Source: Eulemur rufifrons (taxonomy: Eukaryota; Chordata; Mammalia; Primates; Lemuridae). Taken from it: a stretch of 64,000 bases of DNA. The first letter of the stretch is position 1. Every line of letters begins with the position of its first letter. Below are positions 50,231-62,260 of this stretch, piece by piece. The translations under genes and the position numbers were made by a program. The notes under the pieces are model-generated. The model did no database searches and was not told the origin of the DNA. It saw only the letters and a list, made by a program, of their open reading frames with translations. The stretch covers positions 46,288,001 through 46,352,000 of the forward strand of contig NC_090986.1 in NCBI RefSeq assembly GCF_041146395.1, given 5' to 3'.

Positions 50231-51000
50231 GAGACTTTTTTTTTCTTTTTCTTTTTTATTTCAGCATATCATGGGGGTACAAACGTTTAGGTTACGTATA
50301 TTGTCCTTGCCCCACCCGAGTCAGAGCTTCAAGCATGTCCATCCCCCAGACAGTGCGCATCACACTCATTATGTATGTACACACCCATCCCCTTCCCCCC
50401 ACATGCCCAACACCCAATGAATGATATTAATATATGTCCACTTAAATGTCGACCAGTTAAAACCAATTTGATGGTGAGCACATGTGGTGCTTATTCTTCC
50501 ATTCTTGGGATACTTCACTTAGTAGAATGGGCTCCAGCTCTATCCAGGATAATACAAGAGATGCTATATTACCATTGTTTTTGTGGCTGAATAGAACTCC
50601 ATGGTCTACATATACCACATTTTATTAATCCACTCATGTATTGATGGGCACTTGGGTTGTTTCCATATCTTTGCAATTGTGAATTGTACTGCTATAAACA
50701 TTCGAGTGCAGATGTCTTTTTTATAGAATGTCTTTTGTTCTTCTGGGTAGATGCCCAGTAATGGGATTGCTGGATCAAATGGTAGGTCTACTTGTATATT
50801 TTTAAGGTATCTCCATATTGCTTTCCACAGAGGTTGTACTAGCTTTCAGTCCCACCATCAATGTATGAGTGTTCTTATCTCTCTGAATCCACGCCAACAT
50901 TTATTGTTTTGGGACTTTTGAATAGAGGCCATTCTCACTGAAGATAAATGATATCTCATTGTTGTTTTGATTTGCATTTCCCTGATAGAGATGTTGTTGA
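50231..51000 (-). mobile_element. Lemur-type L1 3' end, antisense, 5'-truncated
   Basis: A T-rich tail (50235-50260) is followed by 'cagcatatcatgggggtaca', 'gtcagagcttcaagcatgtc' and 'gatggtgagcacatgtggtg', then the conserved ORF2 end 'tttttgtggctgaatagaac', 'tgggattgctggatcaaatg' and 'gatttgcatttccctgatag'. The same terminal sequence recurs at 59694, so this is a lineage subfamily. I could not define a confident target duplication. Confidence 0.85.
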
Positions 51001-53040
51001 CTTTGAAATATTTGTGTGAATTGTTGAAGTAAAACAATAGCTTTCAACTACACTCATTACTTCATTACAATTTTAATAAAAAAATCAAGTGAAATGAATG
51101 CAAAGAAATAGAGAAGGAAAGGAAGAATTATTTAATTTGTCAATGTACAATGTAATTGTAAATGCTCACAGCTGTTTACAATTATTACTTATTATTTAAT
51201 TATAGTAAGCTAACACCCATTGAGGTCTGTAATGTACCCATATTTTTCATATCACTTACATAATCCCAACAAATTAGTTATTATTGTCTTAATCTTGCAG
51301 AATAAGAAATAGAGAAAAATCAAAGTCAAATAACAAACAAATAAATAAAAATAAACATTTGTAAATAAATAACCATAAGTTGCAAACTTCAAATAACAAA
51401 TGAAGTTTACACAGTAGCCCTGGTTTTTGAAACCTGGTTGATTAGAGGCCAAAGACAGCATTGGTTCTCTTATTCTCCACTTTTTATTCAGGTTTGAGTT
51501 ATTTTTGACAGTAATACATGTAAGGCCCTAAAGACATAGAACCATGCCCAGCACATAGGAAGTAATCAATAAATATTTTTGTATAAAATTAGTGATATGA
51601 ATATAATTTGAATAGTTATTGTCATTTACATATGCATGAATTCTGAACTATTTAATAAGATGATTCTCTCAACTCTGATGATTACCTTGCAACAAGAAGT
51701 GGCTGATCTTTTTTTTTCCCCCATTATCAACCAAGAGCATGTTCAAAACAAGTTTTCTCTTTTGAGGTATCTCTTTTCAAGCATATTTTCCCTACTTTTC
51801 TAAACTTAGTTGAATATATAAATTGACTTTCAGATAAACAAATATACTTGACAATTTAAATAGTTTAACCCCATAGGGAAAAACAGTAGGTAATTGTTTC
51901 TTTGTTTATAGTGTGTTTATTTTTGCTAACATAATGTATTTCTTAAGAAAGATAATTTTGGTGTTTACAAATGTGTCCTGCCTTGCATGCTTGAAATAAG
52001 CTGCAGCCAAGTGGGTTCTATTAGTCGATACTTATTGATCACACTCAGCGTTAAATATCCAGGCATAGTGGTCATAAATTATAGCAATAAAGTTTAGTTT
52101 TTATAATAATAAATTGCAAATTTAATTAGAAGCTCTTTCATGTGATGTTTTTTATTTGTAAGGATCACTTTATTGTTATTTAGAACCCTTACATACAATC
52201 GATATTCTATTAAGGCCTGAAGCTAATAAGTATGAATCAAAAATTCAAAAGCTGTCCTCAATGAAAAATCATTATCATTATTATCTTGTTGTTTAATATT
52301 TATTGTGGAGCACATTTCTTCAATAAGCTTTGACATTATTTATCTTGGTTATAAAAGTCTCAATAAAATACTTATAACAAAAATAAGAAAATTTCCTATT
52401 TGATCAAGCTTGAAAGGTCATTATTTTCAAACTTCAGGTTCTCTATATTCGGACTTAACTAAAATTTTATTTGAACAAACGGCACCAGAAAACTTAAGCT
52501 AAATAGTTTCAAAGGTTTCTAAAGTATTAAAAAATTCTGCTATATTTATTTTGCCTTTTACTTTGTTGTTGTTCCTAATCAATCAATAATCAAACCAATT
52601 AACAACAGCTATTGTCCTCCATTCCTCCATGCTAGTGCCTATATTTTGGTTTTACTGTTTATAGTAATATGTAGTAAAGACCATCACATATTCACAAACT
52701 CCATCCTCTCTGATATTGTCCCACACATACAAAAAAATTTAGAAATTCTTCGCTATTTTAACTGTAAATGTTATTAAAAGAGATAATTATTCAAACAAAT
52801 ATTGCTTAAGGGTAAATTTTGAGGTAGTACCATGTTATCCTATAAAAGGTGTTTAAAATATGGGACCCAGGTTTGAATTAAATTGGAAAAGAATTATATG
52901 TATACATATATATCACTTAATATACATAAATATATATATAAACCTATATATTAAATATATGACATAAATGAGAATGGGGAATTAACAAATGTAGAAATCA
53001 ACATAAAGGAAACTCATATGTGTTGGTGAAGGTGAGAGAA
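51001..53040. other. Unannotated AT-rich sequence
   Basis: A short LINE-2/MIR-like 3' end ('atgcccagcacataggaagt', 'aatcaataaatatttt') occurs at about 51500-51590. TA-rich low complexity occurs at 52895-52965. Nothing else is recognised. Confidence 0.5.
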
Positions 53041-53640
53041 ACTATTTTGTAATCCCTTTGGATTCATTGCCATTCAACAAACAAGCACTACCATCTAGAA
53101 CTATGTTCAGCTGAGAGTAACAGATACTAAATTCCCACAATGGTTTGAACACTCAAAATGCCTGGTGGTGTGCATTTCAGTGCTGATATGGCACACTCTT
53201 CACAAAGTCCTCACAGACCTAGAATTTGTTCAGTTCACTACTCTGCTAATCCCAAAGTACACCCCATAGCCTCAAAATTCAAAGATTTTCTAAATTCCAG
53301 ATACTAGGAAGAGGGAAGAAATAAAGGCCGAAAGTCACATACCTTTTTGTTGGTGGTGGTGTTGTTAAAATATGACCAAAACTACCTCAAAGTTGCCCTC
53401 ACCTTGACTAAAATTTAAACAAGTTTCTTTCTGACTGTAGGCCCCTAACCTCCCTTTTATCAGAGTATTTACTTTAGAAAACTTGTATTTGCAAACACTT
53501 CTCCTGCCCCTTTGAAGTGTATGTAAATCTCTCTACCTTTTGTCAGTTTGACAACTCAAGAGTGCCTTTCTCAAGGCTCAGGTGGGATCCTTTTGAAATA
53601 AAATCAAGTTAGTGCCCCTCTCTCCTAGTTTCTGTGGGAG
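53040..53640 (+). repeat. Probable ERV-like LTR
   Basis: It is GC-richer, with 'gcctggtggtgtgcatttca', 'agaatttgttcagttcacta', 'ttctgactgtaggcccctaa', 'cctttgaagtgtatgtaaat', 'gtgcctttctcaaggctcag' and an AATAAA at 53597-53602. This arrangement, with a promoter/U3-like CT-rich part then a polyadenylation signal, suggests an LTR. The family is unknown. Confidence 0.4.
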
Positions 53641-55599
53641 GATAGGAATCAGGAACCTAACTTTAATGGATGCTAATTGGGAAGCACGGGTGGTCTAATC
53701 ACCAGGAAAAGCACTGGCAAACTCAGGAATAACTCAATGTGCTCAATACAATCCATCCATGGACTTCCACCACTTAATGTTCTATCCTTTAGTACTTTTC
53801 TACTATTCATCCCCTGTGCTTAAACATCTGCCATTCACCTTTTGTTTCAACCGAGTTGAGTTCAATGTATCTCCCTTATTGAAATAGTCCTGAATAAGGT
53901 TTTTTGCTTGTTTAGCTTTGCTCATCACAATTTGTCTTTAACAGGGAGTTCATCAAAAGCTGCCACATGGTATTTCCACCTCATCAGATTGATCAGAACT
54001 TTGTTGCTAGGCTGAGGGGAAATATAGTCTTTCTTCTAAGCAGAAAAAGTCTATTATGATGCAAGAAAAAAGATACTTTGCATTTTGAGGCAAAAAACAG
54101 TATTCCATGAAATGATTTTCTTAGTAGCTTTCTGTGTGTCAAAATATTAATAAATAATTTGCCTTGAGTCTTGCCATACTTTTCTCAGACTTTTCAATGT
54201 GTCATACTAGTGTCAAATTTCCTTGCATATCATGTCTTCCTTCTTTTCTTTTTCACTGACTCATTCTTCAAAATCTAGCTTCATTCATTAAAGACAAAAC
54301 AAAACAGAAAAATCTGGGTTCCTACTACCTGTCAGGACCTTCTTCACTCAAGTAAAATTCCTTGCAAGAATGGCTCAAGAAAATAGTTAATGTCCTATGT
54401 CTGATTATCCCCATTCAGTTAAAATTTTCTCATATTAATTTATTTTTTAATATTTGCTATAACAAATTTGTATTAAGCATAATGTTGTCAGTCACTATGG
54501 TATTGTTTAGAGTTACAAATAGGTTTTAGATAGAGAACCTCAGAGCTAGTAAAAAATATGGGCTTGCAAAACAGTATAATAAAGAGCTTTAGATACCATA
54601 AACAAAGTACGTATGGTGCATACACATGGTATAGTATAAAGTATATATTCAATACTTAATGAATGTATTAGTGATGATGAAGAGGGGCATGCCAAGGAAT
54701 TGGAAGAGAATTAATAAGAGCTATGAAAATGAAACTTGAAATGACCACTTATATAAAATAGAAAATACAAAGAAAACATGGAAAAATGGACACACTATTA
54801 AAGCAGAACTACCATCTATCCTGGAGATTTATCAAATAAAGTGTGGTTAAAGCCTAGGAGGGTCCTAGGGTTAGTGTACCTCTATAGCAGACACCATTAA
54901 ATGGAAAACATTTACTGTTGTTCCTCTGTGCTGGCATGGCAATGGGGTGGAAGAGGGCCTTAGGCTGATGAGGAGAGAGAGTTGCTTCTGTGGCTATACA
55001 TCCTACTGCCTCCTCCAGTCTATCACTTAAAAATGTGAAAAGAAAGAGATCTTTAGTTGACATTGTTTAAAAAAATTCATTCCTTTGTACACTATTGAGA
55101 TCAGACATTGTATTTGTGCTGTGTTGAATCATTTATATTGCTTCATTTTTAATTCTCTCTCTTCCCCAGTAGAAGGAACAAAAGCCTATAGATGACTCAT
55201 ATCTTCAAATTGCATCATGTTCTCTTGCCTGATCAATTACTGTGGTCAAAGGGACAAAATGTGAGGATTTTCTTAAGTTCAGGGAGGACATTTACCCCCA
55301 CTGAATCTAGAGACGGGGTTATTTCATTCAATTCATTTAGGAATTACTCAAAGAAATTCAAGAAACCCTTACCAAAACAAGGCAAAATGGACTGTCAGAA
55401 ACAAGTTTTCCTTTGCAACTGTATTTTAGTAGTTTTTTTTTTCAATTAACATTTGTCTTAAATAATTATGTTGAAATAGATTTTACTAGAAGTTTATCTT
55501 TTAAAAAGCTAACTAATTGCTTAACATTATTAAACATTTATTTTATTTGAAACTGATTTTTAATGTTAATTGCTTTGGTATTCTTTCTTTGGTGCTTTG
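53641..55599. other. Unannotated sequence
   Basis: Two small ORFs (54854-55063 minus and 55192-55449 plus) show no recognisable domain. I found no repeat that I can name. Confidence 0.45.
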
Positions 55600-55630
55600 A
55601 GGTCTCTCTCTCTCTCTCCCTCTCTCTCAC
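55600..55630. repeat. (TC)n microsatellite
   Basis: TC dinucleotides with two CCC interruptions. Confidence 0.9.
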
Positions 55631-58600
55631 TTTCCTATGGAAATATTCTGTTAGATTCTTAAACTTTTAATAAAATGTTTTAGTTCACTTTAAGGAAAGT
55701 TTCTCTGTGTTATCTCTCTCCATTTCAATATGAAAATATGAATTCTTTTTAAAATAACTTTGAACGGTTTCCAAACATATGCAACTATATTATGATCATT
55801 TTGAGACAAAAAGCAATGTCCACTTGTTTACTAATGTTTGCCTAATCTTTTAGTAAAGTTTTGTTTGCTGAATGCTAATTTGGCTTGGAAAAACAAATAT
55901 GGAAATAATTTTGGCAGTGATTATCTTTGAATGGTGGAATTTTGTATTATAATTATTTAATTATAGGTATGATAATTATGACTATTAAATATGTATTAAT
56001 TTTCTATTTTTATTGACGAAAAATTATGCTATGGTCGGTTAGCAATAACTTTGGATCATATATAATCACTAAATATTATAGTGCTGAATGAGTCTAGACT
56101 TAATAAAATAATCAAGAATATGCACTTTTTACAGTAGAAAATAGTTATAGTAAAAAATCTGCTAATTGGTCAGGGCCTAAAAAAAATTAGATTACAAAAT
56201 GGGAACATTTCAGCCTTATATGACTCTCTATCTGAAGAGTTTTTATACCTAATATATCTGTAGAGCTTTGTAATTTTATTTTTTACCCTCATAACATGTC
56301 CTGCAATATAGACTTACATGTTATGGCTTCTAAAACACATTTTAATCTTGGTGTTACCTCTTTTTTTGGTAGCCTTAAAACTTCTAATTTCTTATCCTAC
56401 ACTCTTCTCATTGCCAACTCTATCTCACCCAACAACTTTTAAGTATTCTCTTGCTCTTTCTTTATGCAAATTTTGTTTTAGCTTCTATTTTATATTCACA
56501 ATGCAGTTACAATTCAGAGACTATCATTAAATTAATTACCTTTATGTGGTAATCTCTTTTTTCTTTCAAAATTATACACTATGAGCCAGATTGCGAAAGA
56601 AGCAATGCCATGAAAGATATGTTAGAAAGAGAAGAAATTGATACATCTCTAAAATAGATCATCATAATGTGCAAATATCAGTTAGTTTGGACTAAGAAGA
56701 TGAGGGAAATAAATGCAGAGAGATTACCATCAAAGCCTAGTATTTGAATTATAAAAATTTAGAGGTGCATTTCTGGGCAATATCGAGGTCTTGCCTGTTC
56801 TTAAAATTAGTGATTGACAAAATAGAAATGTAAATAAAGAACTTCTAGTTATTATGGAGATCAAACTTTCAGAGCATGGCTGTGATATGATTGCTTATGT
56901 GGACATTGAAGTAATTAATGTAAAATAATAGAGCTTAAAGTGGATAAATAATTGTTCATCTAGTTTAAATAGTGCTTGCAAGAAGAGTGATGGCGTATTC
57001 TTTTGAGGGGGTTGTTAAACTAAAATTATTTTAGATAAGGGACAAAGTATGATTAGCTGGCAATAAGATTTCAGGAGATATTGGTGAAAATCTTAGAAGG
57101 AGATAGAGGTCTAAAAGGACTGGAAATTTGTCAATTTATCAACTCCTCTCAGTTAGCAGTCTACAATCTTTGTCAGCATTCTAAAAATAGTGCTTTTAGA
57201 TTGTCTTCATGATGCCAAAATGTGGACCATGAGATTGTTACTGTTGGCCAGACTCCCCAAAACACCGTCCCAGCCCAGACAGTAACATGAAAGGATTTTC
57301 TGGTTCCATTGTCTTTGGATAGGGAAAAAAAAAAAAAATGTGGCCTGGTTTATTTGGAAGCCTGATTATTCACAGGCTGAATTAAAATCTTTCTAGGCAG
57401 GCAAAGATATTCAATGCTTCCTCACAATAGTTCACTTGAATAGACAACTAATACAGAATAAGTCTTTATTTATCTTTATTCATTTTAATGAATGAGAATG
57501 AAAAACGCCAACGTGCTCACCTCAGAAGTGCAAAACCACATAACATCTTACACATGCTATTGCCAAGGTAGAAAAGACACTAACATTTTCCATCCACTAT
57601 ATTCTTGCAGTGCAAGAAATGCTCACAAATCCTACCTTAATTAATTAGATTATAAATTATTAGTGCCAAAAATAGGTCACATATTCATTTATAGTAACAT
57701 ACAAATGTTATTCAAAATACTGCTATCTTGGATGATGACTGGAATCATTATTATAAAATAAAATTTAGCATTGGATTTGTAATGTTGTATCCCTTGCGTG
57801 AGACTGTAAGACTCCTGTTTAAATATCATTGTCAAGAGTTAAACTAATAGATATACATGATCAAAAATACTCTGATCAGTCAGTGATTTATTCTGGAGAA
57901 GTTTATTACAATTGGCAAATTCTTAGCCTTCCATTTACTCCTTTTCTAGCAGAACTTTATTTGAATCCTTTCTTATTATCTATAAATTTCTTATTCAATG
58001 TTAGAACCTAATTATCTTACCTTTCACTGTTGGTCTCACTCATTTACTGCTGTTGCCTAGTTTTGCTTGTTTGTTTGTTTTCCTAGCCTGTTCTAGAATT
58101 TATTTTAATGCACTAAAAAATGTATATCAAACAGCTGAAAGAATAAGAAATAAACAATGATTAATATAACTGAGACTTTAGAGAGTATTTGAAATTGCTT
58201 AATGTCAACAATGGGAAAGATTCTAGAGGAGAAGAGAATGTGTAAAAAGTGAAGTTGGGAATGAGAAGCTATTATTTAGCAAAAATAATCCAATGACAAC
58301 TTATTAAAATACTGGTAGAGGAGTGATAGTAGTAATGCTTAATGAGACCCGAATGCTGATTACAAGTTCTGAGATTTGACTCAGATGTTTATAGGCTATC
58401 ATTTTAAATTCCCAAACAAAAATGAACTGAGTGATTTTATTCAATGAACAAATACACGTATTTATTCAATGAACATATGCATTTGACTGCCCAATAGTGT
58501 ATAATTTTGTAATAATCTTTTCACTCTTTCTTTTTTCTTTTTTTTTTTTTTTTTAAAGAAGAGATCAATCCAAGAGCAGTATAAGCTATAATTTTTCTTA

Positions 58601-58889
58601 GTATTTAAAACTTGATCATGCCTGACAGTCACTTAATCAATTCGTGTCTTCGGACAAACTTCTATACATTGAAACAGAGAAAATTTCCCAATTCATTGAA
58701 AGAAATGAACAAGGTAATATATACTGTTATTTAACATTACTTTTCCTATTAGCCTTCTAGTTTTTGTAGCTGAGGACCACTCTCTGACTTATTAATGAGG
58801 ACCACCTCACATGTAGCCAAGTCACTTTTGATGACACTTTCTCTTACATCTTATATTGCAATACCCAGGATATCTTTTCTATCTACAAT
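55631..58889. other. Unannotated AT-rich sequence
   Basis: It includes an A-run at 57327-57338, a GTTT repeat near 58068 and a T-run at 58537-58554. I recognise no gene or dated repeat. Confidence 0.5.
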
Positions 58890-59672
58890 TATTCTCTATG
58901 TAATCTCATCCAGTCTTATGTCTTTAAATACTATCTATATGTTTTAAAACATCCACATTGATATTTCCAGCTCAATTTTTTTTTTCTTTGGTTCCCTACG
59001 CTCACAGTTCTTTCTCCACCATGTCTCTAGTTGAATATCTCACCAATGTCCTCACAGAGCCACAACTGAACTCCTGAACCTCTTCTGGTCCAGTCTCAGT
59101 CTTCCATACCTCGGTTGCTGGAAGCCCATCACTCTAGTTGCTCAGGCCAAAACCACTTAGTACTATCCTTGAATTCTTTCTTTTTCCTTCTGCTCTCATT
59201 CAATTCATGTGGAAATCATATTGGAACTTCCTTCAAACTATATCTATAAGCCAACTATTAATACATTTTACCATCCCTGTGCACTTTGGTCAAAGCTATC
59301 ATTTATACTGTGAATTATAGTACTGGCCTCTATTTAGAAGTGGGGCTTCCACACTTGTCCTCCTACAATGTATTTTCTAAAAAGTTACAAGAATTATTCT
59401 CGCAAAATACAACTCATATAATTTCACTAGTCTGTTAAAGCTCAAAGTGAGAGCCAGTTACCATTATTTCTCTGACCTCATCCCTTGCTATAGTCTATTG
59501 GGTTGCTGTGCTCACAAAATACCTTACTCACTCTATTTTATTCTTCATATTTACTTTTCATAGAATTTAGCACATTCCAAACTACTTAATGATATATATA
59601 AAATTAATATTTTTATTATATATTATATTTTTCCTGCAGCTAAAGAGGAGAAGGAAAATTCTATGAAGGAAG
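58890..59672 (+). repeat. L2 element, sense, left of L1 insertion
   Basis: It follows sense LINE-2 order over most of its length: 'catccacattgatatttcca', 'acaactgaactcctgaacct', 'cagtcttccatacctcggtt', 'ctagttgctcaggccaaaac', 'actatccttgaattctttct', 'tggtcaaagctatcatttat'. The ORF at 59138-59320 is part of it. Confidence 0.75.
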
Positions 59673-60000
59673 AATCTTTGTTTTTTGTTTTTTGTTTCAG
59701 CATATTATGGGGGTACAAATGTTGAGGTTACATATATTGCCTTTGCCTTGCCCAAGTCAGAGCTTCAAGCATGTCCATCCCCCAAATGGTGAACATTGCA
59801 CCCATTAAGTGTGAATATATCCATCCCCTCCACCCCCACCTGCCCCACACCAAATGAATGTGCACATAAGTGTTGATCAGTTAATACCAGTGTGATGGTG
59901 AGTATATTTGATGCTTGTTTTTCCATTTGTGGCTTAATAAAATGTGGTATATGTATACCATGGAGTATTACTCAGCCACAAAAAACAATGTTTGTTTTCT
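59673..60000 (-). mobile_element. Small lemur-type L1 with 5' inversion, in an L2
   Basis: Positions 59687 to about 59935 match the antisense L1 end seen at 50250-50510 ('catattatgggggtacaaat', 'gtcagagcttcaagcatgtc', 'gtgtgatggtgagtatattt'). From about 59936 to 59986 the sequence flips to sense ORF2 end ('aaaatgtggtatatgtatac', 'catggagtattactcagcca'), the reverse complement of 50571-50626. Flanks AATCTTTGTTTTTT (59673-59686) and AATGTTTGTTTTCT (59987-60000) form an imperfect 14-bp target duplication. This is the signature of twin-primed integration. Confidence 0.85.
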
Positions 60001-60085
60001 TTTAATGATATATCCTAGGTGCTTAGAATTATGGCTGGCACACAATAGGAGTGCAATCAGTATTTTTCAAATGAGTAATTTCTAC
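60001..60085 (+). repeat. L2 3' end, sense, right of L1 insertion
   Basis: It resumes the L2: 'atcctaggtgcttagaatta', 'tggctggcacacaataggag', 'tgcaatcagtatttttcaaa'. This is the LINE-2 terminal motif. Confidence 0.7.
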
Positions 60086-60336
60086 TCAGTGTCTCAGCTG
60101 CCTGTGACAGGGTAGACTACTCTTTTCTTATAAACTTCTCTCTGGTTCTGTTACACAAAGTTATCTGTGCTTTATATTCTGATTCTCTAGTCACTCCTCT
60201 ACCTTCACCGCACATCTCCATCTGCCTTTCATTTTTAACCTCTCTTCCTTTTTATCTCTCTGCACTATTTTCTTACATAATATCAACAATGACATGGTTT
60301 GAATGCTAGATAATATGGTGACAACACAAATTTATA

Positions 60337-60701
<365 letters not shown>

Positions 60702-60949
60702 AATGGTCTGCTCCAGACACATGTATTCAACTATCTATTTTACATATTGACTTGGTTAGGTCACCATAATTCCCAGTGTAACAGAATGTCCCAAATACCT
60801 TATTCCTACTAAAGAGCTATCCATACTGACCTAGAAGCATCATTTGCAAATTAAATTTAGAAATTCAGGATTCTATTGAACATGTCCATTTCAGTTTTCT
60901 TAAATTTTAACTATGCATTTATGTATATGTTTTCTAATTTATTATTGAT

Positions 60950-61010
60950 TTTTCTCCCACTACACTAAACTCTGTGAGAGCAGGAAAATGTTATTTCTAT
61001 CACCACTCTA
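60950..61010 (+). repeat. L2 3'-end fragment
   Basis: 'aaactctgtgagagcaggaa' followed by 'ttatttctatcaccactcta' resembles the LINE-2 end. Confidence 0.5.
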
Positions 61011-61020
61011 AATTCAATTG

Positions 61021-61210
61021 TCTGTATGTGTGCATATATATATGTGTATATATATGCATATTTTATGCAAAAATATGAAAACAATTGTGTTTGTATATAT
61101 TATTAAATAATACTAGTTTATTCATAATAGATATTTATATTTATTTGCCAATATATAATATTCATCATTCTATAAAAATATAAATATATAAAAATATATG
61201 TTGACATATT
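61021..61210. repeat. TA/TG-rich low-complexity tract
   Basis: 'catatatatatgtgtatata' and further AT-rich stretches. Confidence 0.7.
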
Positions 61211-61577
61211 TATAGATTTTTATATAATTGGTATTTGAGAAATATTATGAATTAACTATTATTATTTGATGATCACTAAATTTATACTATAAAACATGAT
61301 TGATTCTCCTATAGAGATTATTATGTAACTGAACAAAACTTAATTCACAATAATTATTTTTAACATGTCATAATACGTTGGTGATTATGAGAAACTCTAG
61401 GGAAATTAAATCAGCTTTTTCATTTCACAGATAATTTAAAGCTCTTAGAAGTTAGCAAAATTAACAATGGTTACACATAAGCAGTGACAGAATGTAATCT
61501 AGAGCTAAATTATTCTTGCTATTTTTTCATTATAACTTGATTTTGTAACTTGATTCAGTCACATTTTTTAAGAGTAT

Positions 61578-61720
61578 GTTTCTTTACTCTCTGGTAGTTT
61601 TATTTTATTTGTCCAGTTAGCCTACTATTAGACACAAAGGCAGAGACTTTGCAAATTTGGTCTAGTACAATCTAGTACAGTGGCAAGTTCATACTAGCAT
61701 TCAATAAATGTTCATTGAAT
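61578..61720 (+). repeat. L2 3'-end fragment
   Basis: 'aaggcagagactttgcaaat' then 'tagcattcaataaatgttca' and 'ttgaatgg' fit the LINE-2 terminus. Confidence 0.55.
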
Positions 61721-61724
61721 GGCT

Positions 61725-62260
61725 ATGAAAATGTCAGTTCCCACAGGGTATCTTTGGGTAACCTTGGACTGACCCAATATTTCTCTCCTTTTACTTGTGG
61801 TTTTCAAAGACAACTATATAATGGGCTGGGAATGCAACATTTTGAGATTAGGGGGAACTGGCTGGAATTGGATCTGTTGTGGACTCACCTAGAAACAGGA
61901 TGCTTTATCCTTCAATGCTTTATCCCAGACTGTCATGTCACCTCTGGGGCACAAAACCCGGGGACAGAGACGGCTGCATTTTGGAGTCCCTCAGCTGTAG
62001 TTTAAGTGGGAGAAAACACACACAAGATTCCATTTGTCCTGGGCAGCTTTTCTGAACCTTGAGAAACTGGCTCACAATGAATCCTAGGATTCTGTTGTCC
62101 GTTGTTGCTATTTTTATGTAATAAATCTGCTTCGTGTAACTTGTTGTGTATGTGAGTGTTGTGTCTCGCTGGACCTATACAAGTGATAAAAACTGGCATG
62201 GTAACCAGTGCACCGTGAACCTGCTCTGCCACTTCTTGAAGCAATATTATCTTCAGGAAT
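61725..62260 (+). repeat. GC-richer block, possible ERV-type LTR
   Basis: The composition is distinctly higher in GC than its surroundings. It has an AATAAA at 62120-62125 followed by 'tctgcttcgtgtaacttgtt' and 'gtgttgtgtctcgctggacc', like an LTR R/U5 region. A 96-codon ORF (61715-62005) and an overlapping minus-strand ORF show no motif that I recognise, so I do not call a gene. Confidence 0.4.

Noticed and set aside
59915..60115. ORF containing KMWYMYTMEYYSATKNN
   Set aside because: The peptide is the C-terminal part of L1 ORF2 from the inverted segment, running into L2 sequence. It is not a gene.
61715..62005. 96-codon ORF as a possible gene
   Set aside because: It overlaps an L2 end and a probable LTR. 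It has no domain, no splice context and a competing minus-strand frame.
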